The notes under the pieces are model-generated. The model saw only the letters and a program-made list of their open reading frames with translations. It made no database searches and had not been told where the DNA came from. Both the position numbers and the translations under genes were made by a program. 39,855 nt of DNA from Gracilibacillus alcaliphilus (GTDB lineage: Bacteria > Bacillota > Bacilli > Bacillales > Amphibacillaceae). Shown in pieces: positions 1-9,530 of this stretch. The DNA is taken from contig NZ_JAFBFA010000043.1 in the NCBI RefSeq assembly GCF_016909015.1, positions 1 to 39,855 on the forward strand. The letters run 5' to 3'. The first letter of the stretch is position 1. The number at the start of each line of letters is the position of its first letter.

Positions 1-7
1 AATAAAT

Positions 8-85
8 CCCCCCTACGAAAAGTAGGAGGGAACAATAAATAACGGTTCAAGAAAACCTTGAACCGTCTGAATCGGCGAATGCCGA
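8..85. repeat. Three consecutive hairpins upstream of the ABC permease
   Basis: Three inverted repeats lie in tandem. The first pairs 8-16 with 22-30 (CCCCCCTAC / GTAGGAGGG, one mismatch on the plus strand, a G-U wobble on the minus). The second pairs 42-51 with 57-66 (ACGGTTCAAG / CTTGAACCGT, perfect). The third pairs 72-76 with 81-85 (TCGGC / GCCGA). The permease ribosome site follows at 103-110. No T-run follows any of them on the plus strand, so they are probably not simple terminators. They may act on mRNA processing between an upstream ATPase gene (outside the window) and the permease; that is inference. Confidence 0.6.
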
Positions 86-117
86 GAGTCTATATTAGTA
101 AAAAGGAGGGAAAATAA

Positions 118-882
118 ATGGAATTTACAAATAAATATTTTTTCAAAGATATGAGTGTTATGTTTGGACGGTCTATGCGTCATATTTTTAGAAGCATGGA
201 TACAATCGTCACAGTTAGTATCACGCCAATAGCAATTATGTTACTATTCGTTTATGTATTTGGTGGTGCAATCGAAGCCGGTACAGAAAATTATATAGAT
301 TATCTATTACCAGGTATCATGTTAATGACAATTGGTAGTGGGATTGCATATGTTGCATACCGCTTGTTCTTAGATAAGCAGCATGGTATATTTGAGCGTT
401 TTCACTCTATGCCTATCGCTCGTTCAACAGTACTTTGGGGGCATGTATTAACATCAATAGTCTCTAACGGAATTTCTGTAGCAGTTATTATACTTGTTGC
501 ATTATTAATGGGGTTTCGTTCTTCAGCAGGGTTTATAGAGTGGCTAGCGGTATTTGGAATTCTCGGAGTATTTACACTTGCTTTGACTTGGATTGCTGTC
601 ATTGCTGGACTTGCTGCAAAAACGCCAGATGGTGCAGGTGCATTCTCCTATCCAATTATCTTCTTGCCATTTATCAGTTCTGCTTTTGTACCAACAGATA
701 CGATGCCTACAGCGGTACAAACCTTTGCAGAAAACCAACCTGTAACTCCCATCGTAGAAGCTATTCGTAACTTAATAGCAAACCAACCAGTAGGAAATGA
801 GATATGGACTGCTTTGACTTGGTGTATAGCGATAATGGTTGTTGCGTATATAGTTGCAATGAGGATTTATAAAAAACAATAA
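118..882 (+). CDS. ABC-2 type transporter permease (DrrB-like)
   Basis: A 254-residue integral membrane protein with about six hydrophobic segments and the layout of the ABC-2 / daunorubicin-resistance permease family. The N-terminal helix follows a short basic-aromatic cytoplasmic stretch, and the family-typical pattern of a conserved amphipathic segment (around FERFHSMPIARST) between helices two and three is visible. Such permeases pair with a separate ATPase to export drugs, lipids or polysaccharides. No ATPase gene is in the window; in this family it normally lies just upstream, so it is probably cut off at the left edge. The start is an ATG preceded by a strong AAAAGGAGGG site. The substrate cannot be inferred. 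Confidence 0.85.
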   Translation: MEFTNKYFFKDMSVMFGRSMRHIFRSMDTIVTVSITPIAIMLLFVYVFGGAIEAGTENYIDYLLPGIMLMTIGSGIAYVAYRLFLDKQHGIFERFHSMPIARSTVLWGHVLTSIVSNGISVAVIILVALLMGFRSSAGFIEWLAVFGILGVFTLALTWIAVIAGLAAKTPDGAGAFSYPIIFLPFISSAFVPTDTMPTAVQTFAENQPVTPIVEAIRNLIANQPVGNEIWTALTWCIAIMVVAYIVAMRIYKKQ

Positions 883-1181
883 TTTCCCTTTATACTATCT
901 ACAGGAGAAGGGTAGTTTGGGTAGATGTTAAGGAAGCATACAATCTTCCGATGCAGAAATCTATTCGAAGAAGATTCCCTTTATTCTTTGAAGAAGAGGA
1001 CATTTGAAATACAGGTTGAATGGAATCATGCAGAAAGAAAATAAAGAGGAAAAAGCTACTATAAAAACTACTTAAACGTAAATATAATGCAACTAACGGT
1101 TGCGAATATTTGAAGAAGAAATCTGAAAAAAAGTTTCATTTGCGCACATTACAACGGTACTGTTAAAAAAACTATCTATGA

Positions 1182-1211
1182 GGCGATTACATCCAAAGTA
1201 ATCGTCTTTTT
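1182..1211 (+). terminator. Intrinsic terminator hairpin
   Basis: A 9-bp stem (1182-1190 GGCGATTAC with 1198-1206 GTAATCGTC, one G-U pair) is followed directly by TTTTT. It is 300 bases beyond the ABC permease stop and may be the terminator of a gene that has since decayed. Confidence 0.6.
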
Positions 1212-1231
1212 CATATTTACTTTTTTACTTT

Positions 1232-1251
1232 ATACTGTGCAGAAAGAGTCT
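1232..1251 (+). repeat. Diverged repeat, copy 1
   Basis: ATACTGTGCAGAAAGAGTCT here matches ATACTGTGCAGCAAGAGCCT at 3766-3785 with two differences. The similarity resumes after a gap in each copy (AAGTAACTTTG here, AAGTGACTTTG there). The pair flanks the TerB-domain pseudogene. Confidence 0.5.
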
Positions 1252-1485
1252 ACACACACATCACATATAAGTAACTTTGTGAAATAGTGCAAGTTCTTCA
1301 TTTTCAGGATTTTAGAAACTTCCTCTTCCTAAATCTGTTAAAGCGTTTTTTACATAAGCACTCCATTATAACCTTTTAAATTAGTTCAGTTAGAATGAAA
1401 AATTTTGAGAAACAATCTTCTATAAACGTAAATAAAAAGAGTGTAAAATATACTTATATATAAAATCTTGAATGGATGGTTATAC

Positions 1486-3027
1486 ATGGGACTGTTTGAT
1501 ACAATAAAAAAATAATTGCAAACAGAGACAAATTACTGAACAGAAACAAGAAGCTAAATCTTCCAATCTTCCTCCCATAAAAAAAGATCATACGCTAACT
1601 GATCCAACAAGTGCATTTGTTGTTCATTCAGACATTGAAAACTTGATATGGATAAAGAATGGTCCAAAGCAAAACTATCTTCCAAAGAAAAAATCAAGTG
1701 AATCTTTCGCAGTTGGAAATTATACCATTACAATTTCATTATTAGGAATGGAAGAGCCGAGTTTAATTGATATAAATGCAAAGGTGAAAGAACCAAAAGA
1801 TAATGTGAGTGATGAGAGTCGCCTTATTATCCTTCTTATTCAAGTTTAAATGCTGAAAAAAATATAATTATTGGCGTTTTCTTGCTAATCCCTATGATTC
1901 ACAAGTCGATATTAGTTACGTTTTTATCCTTTATTATAGACTTGAAAGGCACTTTTTTACACATGATTTTGAGAAAGCTATTGAAGTGATTTTAAAGTTG
2001 AGAGAAGTACATAGCAACGAATCCTTTCAGTCATATTCAGGGAATGCAATTGTATTATCCTGCTTGCTGCATCGGCGAGCAGACTTAATGACTTTATTCA
2101 TTCAATCGTTAAATAATGAATATAAAAGAAAATTTTCTAATTCACTGTACTTACTTGCAATACACAGTTTTGATGAACCTTTGGAAGCCCAAGTGTTAAC
2201 AAGATTAGCAAAAAACTTTGATTTTACAAAAATGAACTATATTAAAGAATATCCAGACTTGTTCTATAAATATTTAGAACAATATATACGGGATGCGTTC
2301 AATCGGAATTTCTTGATATTAAGTGAGCTATCACCTGATATAAATAACCTGCCGTTGATTGAGATGAGACTGTTTGCAAATATGTCATTATCCGATAAAA
2401 CGATTAAGGTTCCTGATTTAACAAAATCACATATCATTCAAAAAACGATCTTTGATTTATTAACAAATGCGCATGAGTCAGTGAAAAAGAAGTTAGCAGA
2501 AATGAGAAAAAAGACTATGGTGCCAAAGAAAACGGAAATAAAGAAGCCAAAAAAGAAGCTGCAGTTTAATTCTTCTGAGGAGAGACGCTTATTAGGTGAG
2601 CTTAAGAAGTATTACAACAAACCAATAGATCGTCATTTCACTTTGATAAAGTTGCAGGATTTTTATTACAAAAATAGGGAACTTGATGATAAGCACCTTC
2701 AAAAGTGTATTAAATATTGTTATGAGGATATCGAAAACCTTGAAGAATTAAACAAGGTTTATATTAAAGACGAAATAAAACGATTAAAGAAAATAGCTAA
2801 TCTAAAGCCTAAAAAAGAAGTGGAGATTGAGATATCTGAAATTAAGCAGAAACAATTCTATTATAATATTCCGGCATTTAAGCGGCGCTATTATTTATGA
2901 AAAGAGCAAACAATATGATTATGTGATTGGTATATGTAAACAAGCAGTCAAATATTATTCTGAAAGAGGAGTGGATACTGAAGAATTTGAAAAGAGACTG
3001 ATCAAATTAAAAGAAAAAACTAAATGA
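1486..3027 (+). pseudogene. TerB N-terminal/C-terminal domain protein, multiply frameshifted
   Basis: The reading frame starts at ATG 1486 (MGLFDTIKK), breaks at an A-run near 1508, resumes through residues such as PTSAFVVHSDIENLIWIKNGP and NYLPKKKSSES, breaks near 1815 and 1860, continues as NYWRFLANPYDSQVDISY then RLERHFFTHDFEKAIEVILK, and runs open to about 2885. One more +1 shift there leads into AIIYEKSKQYDYVIGICKQA and the stop at 3027. The middle motif (YNYWRFL...YVFILYYRLERHF) matches what I know of the TerB N-terminal domain, and the later lysine-rich linker and EERRLLGELKKYY fit the C-terminal part of the same family. Repaired, the protein would be about 510 residues. At least four frame breaks make it a decayed gene rather than a single sequencing error. 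Family members are associated with tellurite-resistance or stress loci; exact role unknown. Confidence 0.75.
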
Positions 3028-3210
3028 TAGATACACAGTACAAAAATACTGGTAATAATATAAACATCTAGAAGACGATTACTTTTTGGGTGTTCATTTT
3101 TCTTAGTTGACAATTACTATGCATTAATCAACACCCATTTTTCTTAATTATGGTAAATGTTGTACTTAGAGTAAGATTGCGTTAGCTCAATTAACTCAAA
3201 AATTTAAAGT

Positions 3211-3254
3211 AGCCAAAATATGTCTTGTTTGCTTTATTAATGCATATTTTGGCT
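3211..3254. repeat. Perfect 12-bp inverted repeat
   Basis: AGCCAAAATATG at 3211-3222 pairs perfectly with CATATTTTGGCT at 3243-3254 around a 20-base loop. No clear T-run follows. It could be a weak terminator for the TerB-domain gene or the footprint of a mobile element. Confidence 0.5.
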
Positions 3255-3510
3255 TGGTTATTCTTTAAAATCTAGGAGCTTGATTTGTGAATATCTAGTT
3301 GTTAGAAACTGCACCTTAATTTACATAAGGATACGTTAGCTTTCCAGTAGAGTGTGCCAGTTAATTTAACGGAAAATGTTTTATCCTATTAAGCGGTCAC
3401 AGCTTTGATCTCTGCAACTCTGTACTTAGATAAACGGTTTCTTTATTTAACAAGTAAATATAGTCCATATGGTTTTAAAGTTGTAAAATGGTAAATAATT
3501 AGGAAAAGAG

Positions 3511-3547
3511 GATAAAACATTTTTTAAAACGTTAAAAATGTTTTATC
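3511..3547. repeat. 14-bp inverted repeat with a third distant copy
   Basis: GATAAAACATTTTT (3511-3524) and AAAAATGTTTTATC (3534-3547) form a perfect 14-bp hairpin with a 9-base loop. The same AAAATGTTTTATC string also occurs at 3373-3385, so three copies in two orientations lie within 175 bases. Confidence 0.55.
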
Positions 3548-3765
3548 GGTATATAACTTTATTTTTATATGGCTTTGAAGTGGGAATAGTGTTTTGAGGA
3601 AGGACTTTATAACATTGCCTTTAGGCATAAAAGACAGCGTTGGGGAATAAGGGGTGAAGGGGGATTTGAAAAAATTGAGAAAGTAATAGGGCATAGTTTT
3701 AAATAATTTAGATAGTTTGTTCAATTAAAGAACCACGTCGTTGAAGTTAGTTGCATAGAAGACTG

Positions 3766-3785
3766 ATACTGTGCAGCAAGAGCCT
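3766..3785 (+). repeat. Diverged repeat, copy 2
   Basis: ATACTGTGCAGCAAGAGCCT, the partner of the copy at 1232-1251. Confidence 0.5.
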
Positions 3786-3827
3786 TTACTTTTAAGTGAC
3801 TTTGCTAAAAGCATTTAATCCCCCTTT

Positions 3828-3862
3828 AACACAATAATGAGGTTGTCATTATTGTGTTCTTT
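3828..3862 (+). terminator. Terminator-like hairpin, 13-bp perfect stem
   Basis: AACACAATAATGA (3828-3840) pairs perfectly with TCATTATTGTGTT (3846-3858) around GGTTG, followed by CTTTT. No intact gene lies upstream, so it is an orphan terminator or part of a repeated element. Confidence 0.55.
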
Positions 3863-4271
3863 TACCAAAACAGTCCAATGGAATGATAGATAGTCACTTT
3901 TACTATTTCAAACTACTTTTTTCTAAAATGATTTCATGCTAAAAGTTTTGTTTTAACTGCTAGATAGTTGGTTTCTAAATAGCAAAGAAATTGAGAAATC
4001 ACGGAAGAAATATTATGTATCAAATTATAATCGTAAATTCAGTTGGTACTAGTCCAATTTTATTTGTTCAATTTCTTTTTAATCCCATGTTCAATTGGAT
4101 TTCAGTTGTCTTTTCTTGGTACTCTGTCCTCGGATATTGTTTTGGGAAAAACTAATTTTTAATGTGAAATTATAACAAATTAAGATCTGAGAGTAATCAA
4201 TATGACTTTACAAAAGTAGCTGTTTTATTTTATAATGAAAATATATTCATTCATTAAAAAGGAGGAGTTAT

Positions 4272-4895
4272 ATGCAATTAAAGGATTATAAGTTTACAAT
4301 AGTTAAAGCTAAAAAAACGGATTTAGATGTAAGAGGACAGATGGCTGAAATTTTTGCGGAAGGCTACACACAATGGCTTGGCTATTTTTCCAAAGATAGA
4401 AACATTATTGCAAAGGCTTTTTCTCATATGTTTATTTTAGATCAATTTTATGTAGCTATAACAGATGGCGAAATAGCTGGATTTGCAGCATGTACAGATG
4501 GGAAAAAAATTTCGGTAAGATTAAATAAAAAAGAGTTGAGAAAGCACTTAGGTTTCTTCAAAGGAAGCATGGCAGGAATCTTTTTAAAAACGGAATTTGA
4601 AGCTCCTTATGAAAATTTCCCTCCAAATACTGGATCAATTGAATTTGTTGGGACAGCTCCAAAGTTCCGTGGACAGGGTGTGGCATCTCAAATCATCCAA
4701 CATATCATTGAAAACACACCGTACAATGATTACGTCATTGAAGAGGTAGCAGATACGAATATTCCTGCCATGCGATTGTATGAGAAATTGGGTTTTGAAG
4801 AATACAGAAGAAAACCGATGCCGAAAAAGCTGGCCAAGAAAAATGGAATTAATAATCTTTTGTCTTTGAAATATGAGAAAAATAAGGGGATTTAG
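4272..4895 (+). CDS. GNAT family N-acetyltransferase
   Basis: A 207-residue protein with the acetyl-CoA binding motif of GNAT enzymes in its second half: strand IEFVGTAPKF followed by RGQGVASQI, the R/Q-x-x-G-x-G/A loop, and then the NIPAMRLYEKLGFEEYRR segment typical of the family C-terminus. It should transfer an acetyl group from acetyl-CoA to an amine; the substrate is unknown. The first 90 residues are longer than in minimal GNAT proteins and carry an aromatic-rich segment. The ATG follows a strong AAAAAGGAGGAG site. The TetR gene begins 33 bases downstream on the same strand, so the two probably form one transcript and the regulator may control the enzyme. Confidence 0.85.
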   Translation: MQLKDYKFTIVKAKKTDLDVRGQMAEIFAEGYTQWLGYFSKDRNIIAKAFSHMFILDQFYVAITDGEIAGFAACTDGKKISVRLNKKELRKHLGFFKGSMAGIFLKTEFEAPYENFPPNTGSIEFVGTAPKFRGQGVASQIIQHIIENTPYNDYVIEEVADTNIPAMRLYEKLGFEEYRRKPMPKKLAKKNGINNLLSLKYEKNKGI

Positions 4896-4928
4896 ATAAC
4901 AGAAAATCGTGAAAAGGAATGAGAAAAA

Positions 4929-5540
4929 TTGCCTAGAACAGAAGAACAATATAAAGAAATGAGAATTGCAACCCAAAATAAAATTCATTCGTCCGCAATA
5001 AAGTTATTTTCAAAGAAAGGGTTTGCTGCTACAAGTGTGAAAGATATTGCCGAAGGAGCGGGAATCAGTATTGGGCTAATGTATCGTCATTACAAAAAGA
5101 AAGAAGATTTATTTAATGAGTTAGTTACCTATGCTGCAGAAGGGTTGGATAGGACTGCGAAATTGTTTCAAAGTGATGACTCCCCCGTTAAGTTAATTGA
5201 ACAATTTACACTGGAAATATTAAATGATTTTGATAAAGATGATGAATATGCACATTTTCAGATGCTTATGAATCAATCTTCAACGATAGAGGACCCTTCT
5301 CCTGAAATAAAATATCTTAACAAGCAAAGTGAAGCAATGTTACATCAAACTGCCCGATTAATCGAAAAGGGTCAGAAGCTTGGTCAATTTAAACAGGGAA
5401 ATGCTATGGAGATGGCATTGTTCTATTTTGCATCCATTCAAGGGTTAGCGATGATAAAAACGACTATGAATGAAGTGTTCATAACTCCAAAACTGGAAAT
5501 CGTAACATCTTTTTTGATTGAAGAATGTATCTCCCCATAA
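4929..5540 (+). CDS. TetR/AcrR family transcriptional regulator
   Basis: A 203-residue protein with a classic TetR N-terminal helix-turn-helix at about residues 20-66 (SAIKLFSKKGFAATSVKDIA then GISIGLMYRHYKKKEDLF). The C-terminal 130 residues are all-helical and would bind an unknown ligand. The start is TTG, preceded by AAAAGGAATGAG at a workable distance, and PRTEEQYKEMR is a usual TetR opening. It lies just behind the GNAT gene, which suggests co-transcription and probably autoregulation; the operator was not identified. Confidence 0.85.
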   Translation: MPRTEEQYKEMRIATQNKIHSSAIKLFSKKGFAATSVKDIAEGAGISIGLMYRHYKKKEDLFNELVTYAAEGLDRTAKLFQSDDSPVKLIEQFTLEILNDFDKDDEYAHFQMLMNQSSTIEDPSPEIKYLNKQSEAMLHQTARLIEKGQKLGQFKQGNAMEMALFYFASIQGLAMIKTTMNEVFITPKLEIVTSFLIEECISP

Positions 5541-5794
5541 CTTTCTTCGTTTCGGCGTAACTTGTTCTTACATATTGTGAAACATAGCACTTAAACCTTA
5601 GGTGCTTACCTTGGAGAAGAATAATAACAAAATAAACTTATTTACTGCGTAGTACAAGGATACTGTTCAACAAAAAATTATATTCAACAATCAGGCGCTT
5701 TAATTGAGAAATGAAAAAACTAATTCTTCACAGTTAATTGAGAAATTAGCTGTTTTATAACTTTAATACTTTCTCTTTAACAACTGTTCTTCGC

Positions 5795-6389
5795 ATGTCC
5801 TGCCTCCTCGCTTTATTGAATCACGTAAGTAATGGGAGGTTTGGTGAATCACGGGCGTGTAATAAGGCCAAGCAATTGAAGGAAAGTGCCTCAAATACGT
5901 TTGGTATTTCCGTTGCGACAGATGTGTTTAAACTTCAAATGAAACTATTGTTAGAGCAAATCGAATCCATGATGATTGAAATCTCTCATCGTCAAGAGCA
6001 TTTCTTAACGACTATCATACATAGGGATTAACGATGTAACTGCATGCGTGATTCTAGGTGAATTTGGCTCTATTGAAGATTTGAAAGAGCAGAACAACTT
6101 GTCGCTTTCGCTGGCCTAGATGCGTCTATTCATCAATCTGGTGATTTCAATGGAAGCAAAAACCCGTCCTTCCAAACGCGGATCGCCGTATCTTCGTCAG
6201 GCAACTTGGCAAGCTGCGTTCGTTACAAGTTTTCATGACCCAGCACTTTCACTACATTATCAAAAATTAAGAAAGCGTAGTAAAGCACATGGAACAGCTG
6301 TAGGAGCAGTCGCTCGAAAATTAACCCATATCATTTTTGCGATACTTAGAGATAACCAACCTTATGAACCTAGACCAAATGCCAAATAA
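5795..6389 (+). mobile_element. IS110 family transposase remnant (C-terminal half, frameshifted)
   Basis: Two overlapping fragments carry the C-terminal half of an IS110-type transposase. The first (to 6031) includes the coiled middle region (FGESRACNKAKQLKESAS to SMMIEISHRQEHFLTTI). In the next 100 bases a shifted frame reads VILGEFGSIEDF and then QLVAFAGLDASIHQSGDF, a signature of the Transposase_20 domain. Another shift leads to SKRGSPYLRQATWQAAF and the family-typical end (HGTAVGAVARKLTHIIFAIL...NQPY). The N-terminal DEDD catalytic domain is missing and at least two frameshifts are present, so the element is dead. No clear element ends were found, as expected for IS110, which lacks long inverted repeats. 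Confidence 0.85.
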
Positions 6390-6441
6390 GGAATTAACTA
6401 CACCTTCTTTTTAAAATAAGTGAACAGAAGGTTTATTTAGC

Positions 6442-6620
6442 ATGTTTACTTTAAGGAGAAGTTTTTTATTCATACTGCTAAGTCACTTTAATTTCTTTCT
6501 TGACTTTTAATAGCTGGTCTATTTATTAGATTATCATATTTTCCAATTGCAAAAAAGGACAATAAAAAGATAATTTTCGTTATTATTTTATCCGTACACA
6601 ACATTTATAATAATAAATAA
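6442..6620 (+). pseudogene. Possible remnant of a small membrane protein
   Basis: An ATG at 6442 opens a hydrophobic frame (MFTLRRSFLFILLSHFNFFL) that stops after 22 codons. A shift of one base would join it to LLIAGLFIRLSYFPIAKKD and run to a stop at 6620. Together they would give a small one- or two-helix membrane protein. The rhaB promoter region overlaps its end. Weakly supported; it may be chance. Confidence 0.22.
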
Positions 6621-6646
6621 ATCGCTTACTTAAAAGGAGGGATTCT

Positions 6647-8041
6647 ATGCAAAAATGTCATATAGCTGTCGATATTGGTGCCTCAAGCGGCCGGTTGATG
6701 GCGGGCTATTTGAAGAATCAACGACTGGTATTAAGAGAAATCCACCGCTTTGATAACCATATGATAGAACAAGATGATCAACTATGCTGGGATATTGATA
6801 GGCTTTTTCAAGAGATTATCCAAGGGTTACAGGGTTGCCGCGAGCAGCAATTACAGCCTGTTACGATAGCCATTGACACATGGGCCGTAGATTTTGTGCT
6901 GTTAGACCGCAATAAACGGCGTCTCACTCATGCAGTATCATATCGTGATCACCGTACAGACGGAATGATGGAGGAAGTATTTCAGTTGATCGATTCTGCC
7001 GAGATCTATCAAGAAACAGGGATACAGTTTCAGCCTTTTAATACCATTTACCAGCTTTATGCACTGAAAAAACAAGATCCTGAGGTCTTACATCAGGCAC
7101 AATATTTTTTAATGGTACCAGATTACTTGCATTATTTATTAACAGGCAAAATGGCAAACGAATACACCAATGCTTCCTCTACACAATTATTACATGCCAG
7201 TACACGGACATGGCATCAAGATTTTTTGGCGGAATTGGGACTGCCGAGCGAGCTGTTTTCCGAACCTGCTCAGCCACTGCAATCGTTGGGGATGATTACA
7301 AAGGAATTGCAGCAACAGTTAGGATTTCCATTAGAGGTGGTTCTGCCGGCAACACATGATACAGCTTCAGCTGTTTTTGCACTGCCAGCAGATCATGCAA
7401 TGTATATTAGTTCAGGTACTTGGTCGTTAATGGGAGTAGAACTGGATGAGCCAATCACAACCAAAGAAGCATTAGCTTACAATTTCACTAATGAGGGAGG
7501 GGCGACAGGGACGATCCGTTTCTTAAAAAATATCATGGGCTTATGGATGATCCAACGGGTGAAAAAAGAGCTTGCGGAATCATACGAATACCATGAATTT
7601 GTAGAATTAGCCTATCAAGTAAAAGACTTTGATTCTATAGTAGATGCTAATGATACTCGTTTTCTCAATCCGAGCAATATGATCGCCGAAATCCAAGCTA
7701 GTTGCCGGGAAACAAAACAAAAGGTGCCACAGACGGCAGGTGAACTAGCAAAATGTATTTTCGACAGTTTAGTAGAAAGCTATCAGCAGACAGCGGTACA
7801 GATTGAGGTCTTAGCAGGTAAACAGTATGAAGCTATTCACATCATTGGTGGTGGCAGTAAAAATAAGTATATCAATGAAAAGCTGGCAGAAATTGCTGGC
7901 AAAAGAATATATGCAGGCTTAGATGAAGCAACAGCCATTGGCAATGTAATGGCACAGATGATAGCAACTGGTCAAGTTCAGTCGGTAGATGAAGGGAAAA
8001 AGATTATAGCAGAATCATTTACGATCCAACAATTTAATTAA
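6647..8041 (+). CDS. rhaB: Rhamnulokinase (L-rhamnulose kinase)
   Basis: Phosphorylates L-rhamnulose to L-rhamnulose 1-phosphate with ATP in the cytoplasm, the second step of L-rhamnose catabolism. The 464-residue protein has the FGGY kinase fold: N-terminal phosphate-binding loop DIGASSGRLMAGY at about residues 9-21, the substrate-region motif IDTWAVDFVLLD, the rhamnulokinase-typical ETGIQFQPFNTIYQLYAL, the GTWSLMGVEL segment and the C-terminal adenosine motif HIIGGGSKNKYINEKLAEIAG. Length is as expected. ATG 6647 follows AAAAGGAGGG. A -10-like TATAAT at 6606-6611 is visible without a good -35, suggesting an activator is needed. rhaA follows after 12 bases, so the two are co-transcribed. Confidence 0.95.
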   Translation: MQKCHIAVDIGASSGRLMAGYLKNQRLVLREIHRFDNHMIEQDDQLCWDIDRLFQEIIQGLQGCREQQLQPVTIAIDTWAVDFVLLDRNKRRLTHAVSYRDHRTDGMMEEVFQLIDSAEIYQETGIQFQPFNTIYQLYALKKQDPEVLHQAQYFLMVPDYLHYLLTGKMANEYTNASSTQLLHASTRTWHQDFLAELGLPSELFSEPAQPLQSLGMITKELQQQLGFPLEVVLPATHDTASAVFALPADHAMYISSGTWSLMGVELDEPITTKEALAYNFTNEGGATGTIRFLKNIMGLWMIQRVKKELAESYEYHEFVELAYQVKDFDSIVDANDTRFLNPSNMIAEIQASCRETKQKVPQTAGELAKCIFDSLVESYQQTAVQIEVLAGKQYEAIHIIGGGSKNKYINEKLAEIAGKRIYAGLDEATAIGNVMAQMIATGQVQSVDEGKKIIAESFTIQQFN

Positions 8042-8053
8042 GAGGTGATACAA

Positions 8054-9313
8054 ATGGGTGTAAAAGAAACTTTTGAACAAGCTAAAAAACAATATGAACA
8101 ATGGGGGATTTCAGTAGAAGAAGCCCTGGATAAGCTTAAGCAAATTCCGATCTCGATTCACTGCTGGCAAGGAGACGATATTGGCGGTTTTGAAGTAGAG
8201 CAGCAAGAATTGTCCGGTGGAATTGATGTAACAGGTGATTACCCCGGCAAGGCAACAACACCAGAACAATTACGCAGTGACTTAGAAAAAGCCTTATCAC
8301 TGATACCTGGTAAACATAAGATTAACCTGCATGCCATTTATGCGGAAACAGATGGCGAGGTAGTCGATCGTGACGCAATTGAACCAAAACACTTCAAAAA
8401 TTGGGTGGAATGGGCGAAAAAGAATCAGTTAGGGCTTGATTTTAATCCAACCTTTTTCTCCCATCCGAAGGCGGCCGATGGCTTAACCTTAGCCCATCCA
8501 GATGATGACATTCGCGAATTTTGGATCAATCACTGTATCCAGTCCCGTAAAATTAGTGAATATTTTGGAAAAGAGCTCGGGCAGACTTCTTTAAATAATA
8601 TTTGGGTTCCTGATGGTTATAAGGATATTCCTAGTGACCGACTTACACCAAGGAAACGACTAAAGGATTCTTTGGATCAGATATTGGCAGAAAAGATCGA
8701 TGAACGTTACTCTGTCGATGCGGTAGAAAGTAAGTTATTTGGTATCGGTTCTGAGGCTTATGTCGTAGGTTCTCATGAGTTTTATATGGGGTATTCCTTG
8801 AAAAATAATATTCTTTGCTTATTAGATACAGGCCATTATCATCCTACAGAAATGGTTTCCAACAAGATTTCCTCGTTGCTGCTGTTCCAAGATAAGCTGG
8901 CTTTACACGTGTCACGCCCTGTGCGTTGGGATAGTGACCATGTTGTTATCCTGGATGATGAGCTGCGTGAGATAGGGTTGGAAATTGTCCGAAATAATGC
9001 CCTAGATAAGGTAATGATTGGTCTTGATTTCTTTGACGCTAGTATTAATCGGGTTGCCGCTTGGACAATTGGTACAAGAAATATGATCAAGTCATTATTA
9101 TATGCCTTGTTAATGCCGAATGATCATTTAAAACAATTACAAGAGCAAGGAAATTATACAGAACGTTTAGCTTTATTAGAAGAATTCAAGACCTATCCAT
9201 TTGGTGCTATTTGGGATTATTATTGTGAGCAAATGGGAGTTCCTGTACAAGAACAATGGCTTGAATCGGTAAAAAACTATGAACAAGAGGTATTAAGTCA
9301 GCGTGAGGGCTAA
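8054..9313 (+). CDS. rhaA: L-rhamnose isomerase
   Basis: Converts L-rhamnose to L-rhamnulose, the first catabolic step. The 419-residue protein matches the family throughout: PISIHCWQGDDIGGFE near the N-terminus, INLHAIYAE, LDFNPTFFSHPKA, the metal-site region CLLDTGHYHPTEMV, and HVSRPVRWDSDHVV followed by IGLDFFDASINRVAAW. The open frame extends upstream to a GTG at 8045, but AGAGGTG at 8041-8047 is the ribosome site itself, which makes ATG 8054 (MGVKETFEQ) the real start. It is tightly coupled to rhaB upstream. A GC-rich hairpin follows at 9347, separating it from the aldolase gene. Confidence 0.95.
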   Translation: MGVKETFEQAKKQYEQWGISVEEALDKLKQIPISIHCWQGDDIGGFEVEQQELSGGIDVTGDYPGKATTPEQLRSDLEKALSLIPGKHKINLHAIYAETDGEVVDRDAIEPKHFKNWVEWAKKNQLGLDFNPTFFSHPKAADGLTLAHPDDDIREFWINHCIQSRKISEYFGKELGQTSLNNIWVPDGYKDIPSDRLTPRKRLKDSLDQILAEKIDERYSVDAVESKLFGIGSEAYVVGSHEFYMGYSLKNNILCLLDTGHYHPTEMVSNKISSLLLFQDKLALHVSRPVRWDSDHVVILDDELREIGLEIVRNNALDKVMIGLDFFDASINRVAAWTIGTRNMIKSLLYALLMPNDHLKQLQEQGNYTERLALLEEFKTYPFGAIWDYYCEQMGVPVQEQWLESVKNYEQEVLSQREG

Positions 9314-9346
9314 TTGATCCGCTTTGTTTGTCACATCATAACAGAA

Positions 9347-9380
9347 CCTCCAGCAGGGGATCAAAACCCTGCTGGGGGAT
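9347..9380 (+). terminator. Hairpin terminator between rhaA and the aldolase gene
   Basis: CCTCCAGCAGGG (9347-9358) pairs with CCCTGCTGGGGG (9367-9378), a 12-bp stem with one wobble. Only a weak T-rich tail (ATATTTG) follows, so termination may be partial and let some rhaBA transcription read into the next gene. Confidence 0.7.
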
Positions 9381-9434
9381 ATTTGCGTCAAAGGGGATGT
9401 TATCTAATTATCTCTTACTTGTTTAAATAAGAAT

Positions 9435-9477
9435 AATCAATAAAATATGTTGATTTATTTTTGTTTTCAGGTATAAT
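9435..9477 (+). promoter_or_regulatory. Promoter of the aldolase/dehydrogenase gene with a small dyad
   Basis: TTGATT (9450-9455) and TATAAT (9472-9477) are 16 bases apart. The -35 hexamer is also the right half of an inverted repeat, AATCAA (9435-9440) with TTGATT, a plausible regulator site. The rhamnose regulator is not in the window. Confidence 0.55.
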
Positions 9478-9530
9478 AAAAGCAGAAATAACAACATAAA
9501 CAAAAACAAAACAAAAAAGGAGGAGTTATA

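Larger units (their letters stand above)
883..1485. other. Intergenic region without a recognisable intact gene
   Basis: About 600 bases of AT-rich sequence. It holds a short open stretch ending near 1007 (reading ...NLPMQKSIRRRFPLF...), too short to assign and without a start, plus the terminator-like hairpin at 1182-1211 and one copy of a diverged repeat at 1232-1251. A TATA-rich stretch at 1449-1466 could supply the promoter of the TerB-domain pseudogene that follows. Confidence 0.5.
3028..4271. other. Long intergenic region, repeat-rich, no intact gene
   Basis: More than 1.2 kb of AT-rich sequence with no convincing coding frame on either strand. A 66-codon minus-strand ORF at 3524-3724 has no ribosome site or family resemblance. 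The stretch contains several long inverted repeats (listed separately) and a second copy of the repeat at 1232. It looks like the residue of deleted or decayed genes. Confidence 0.5.
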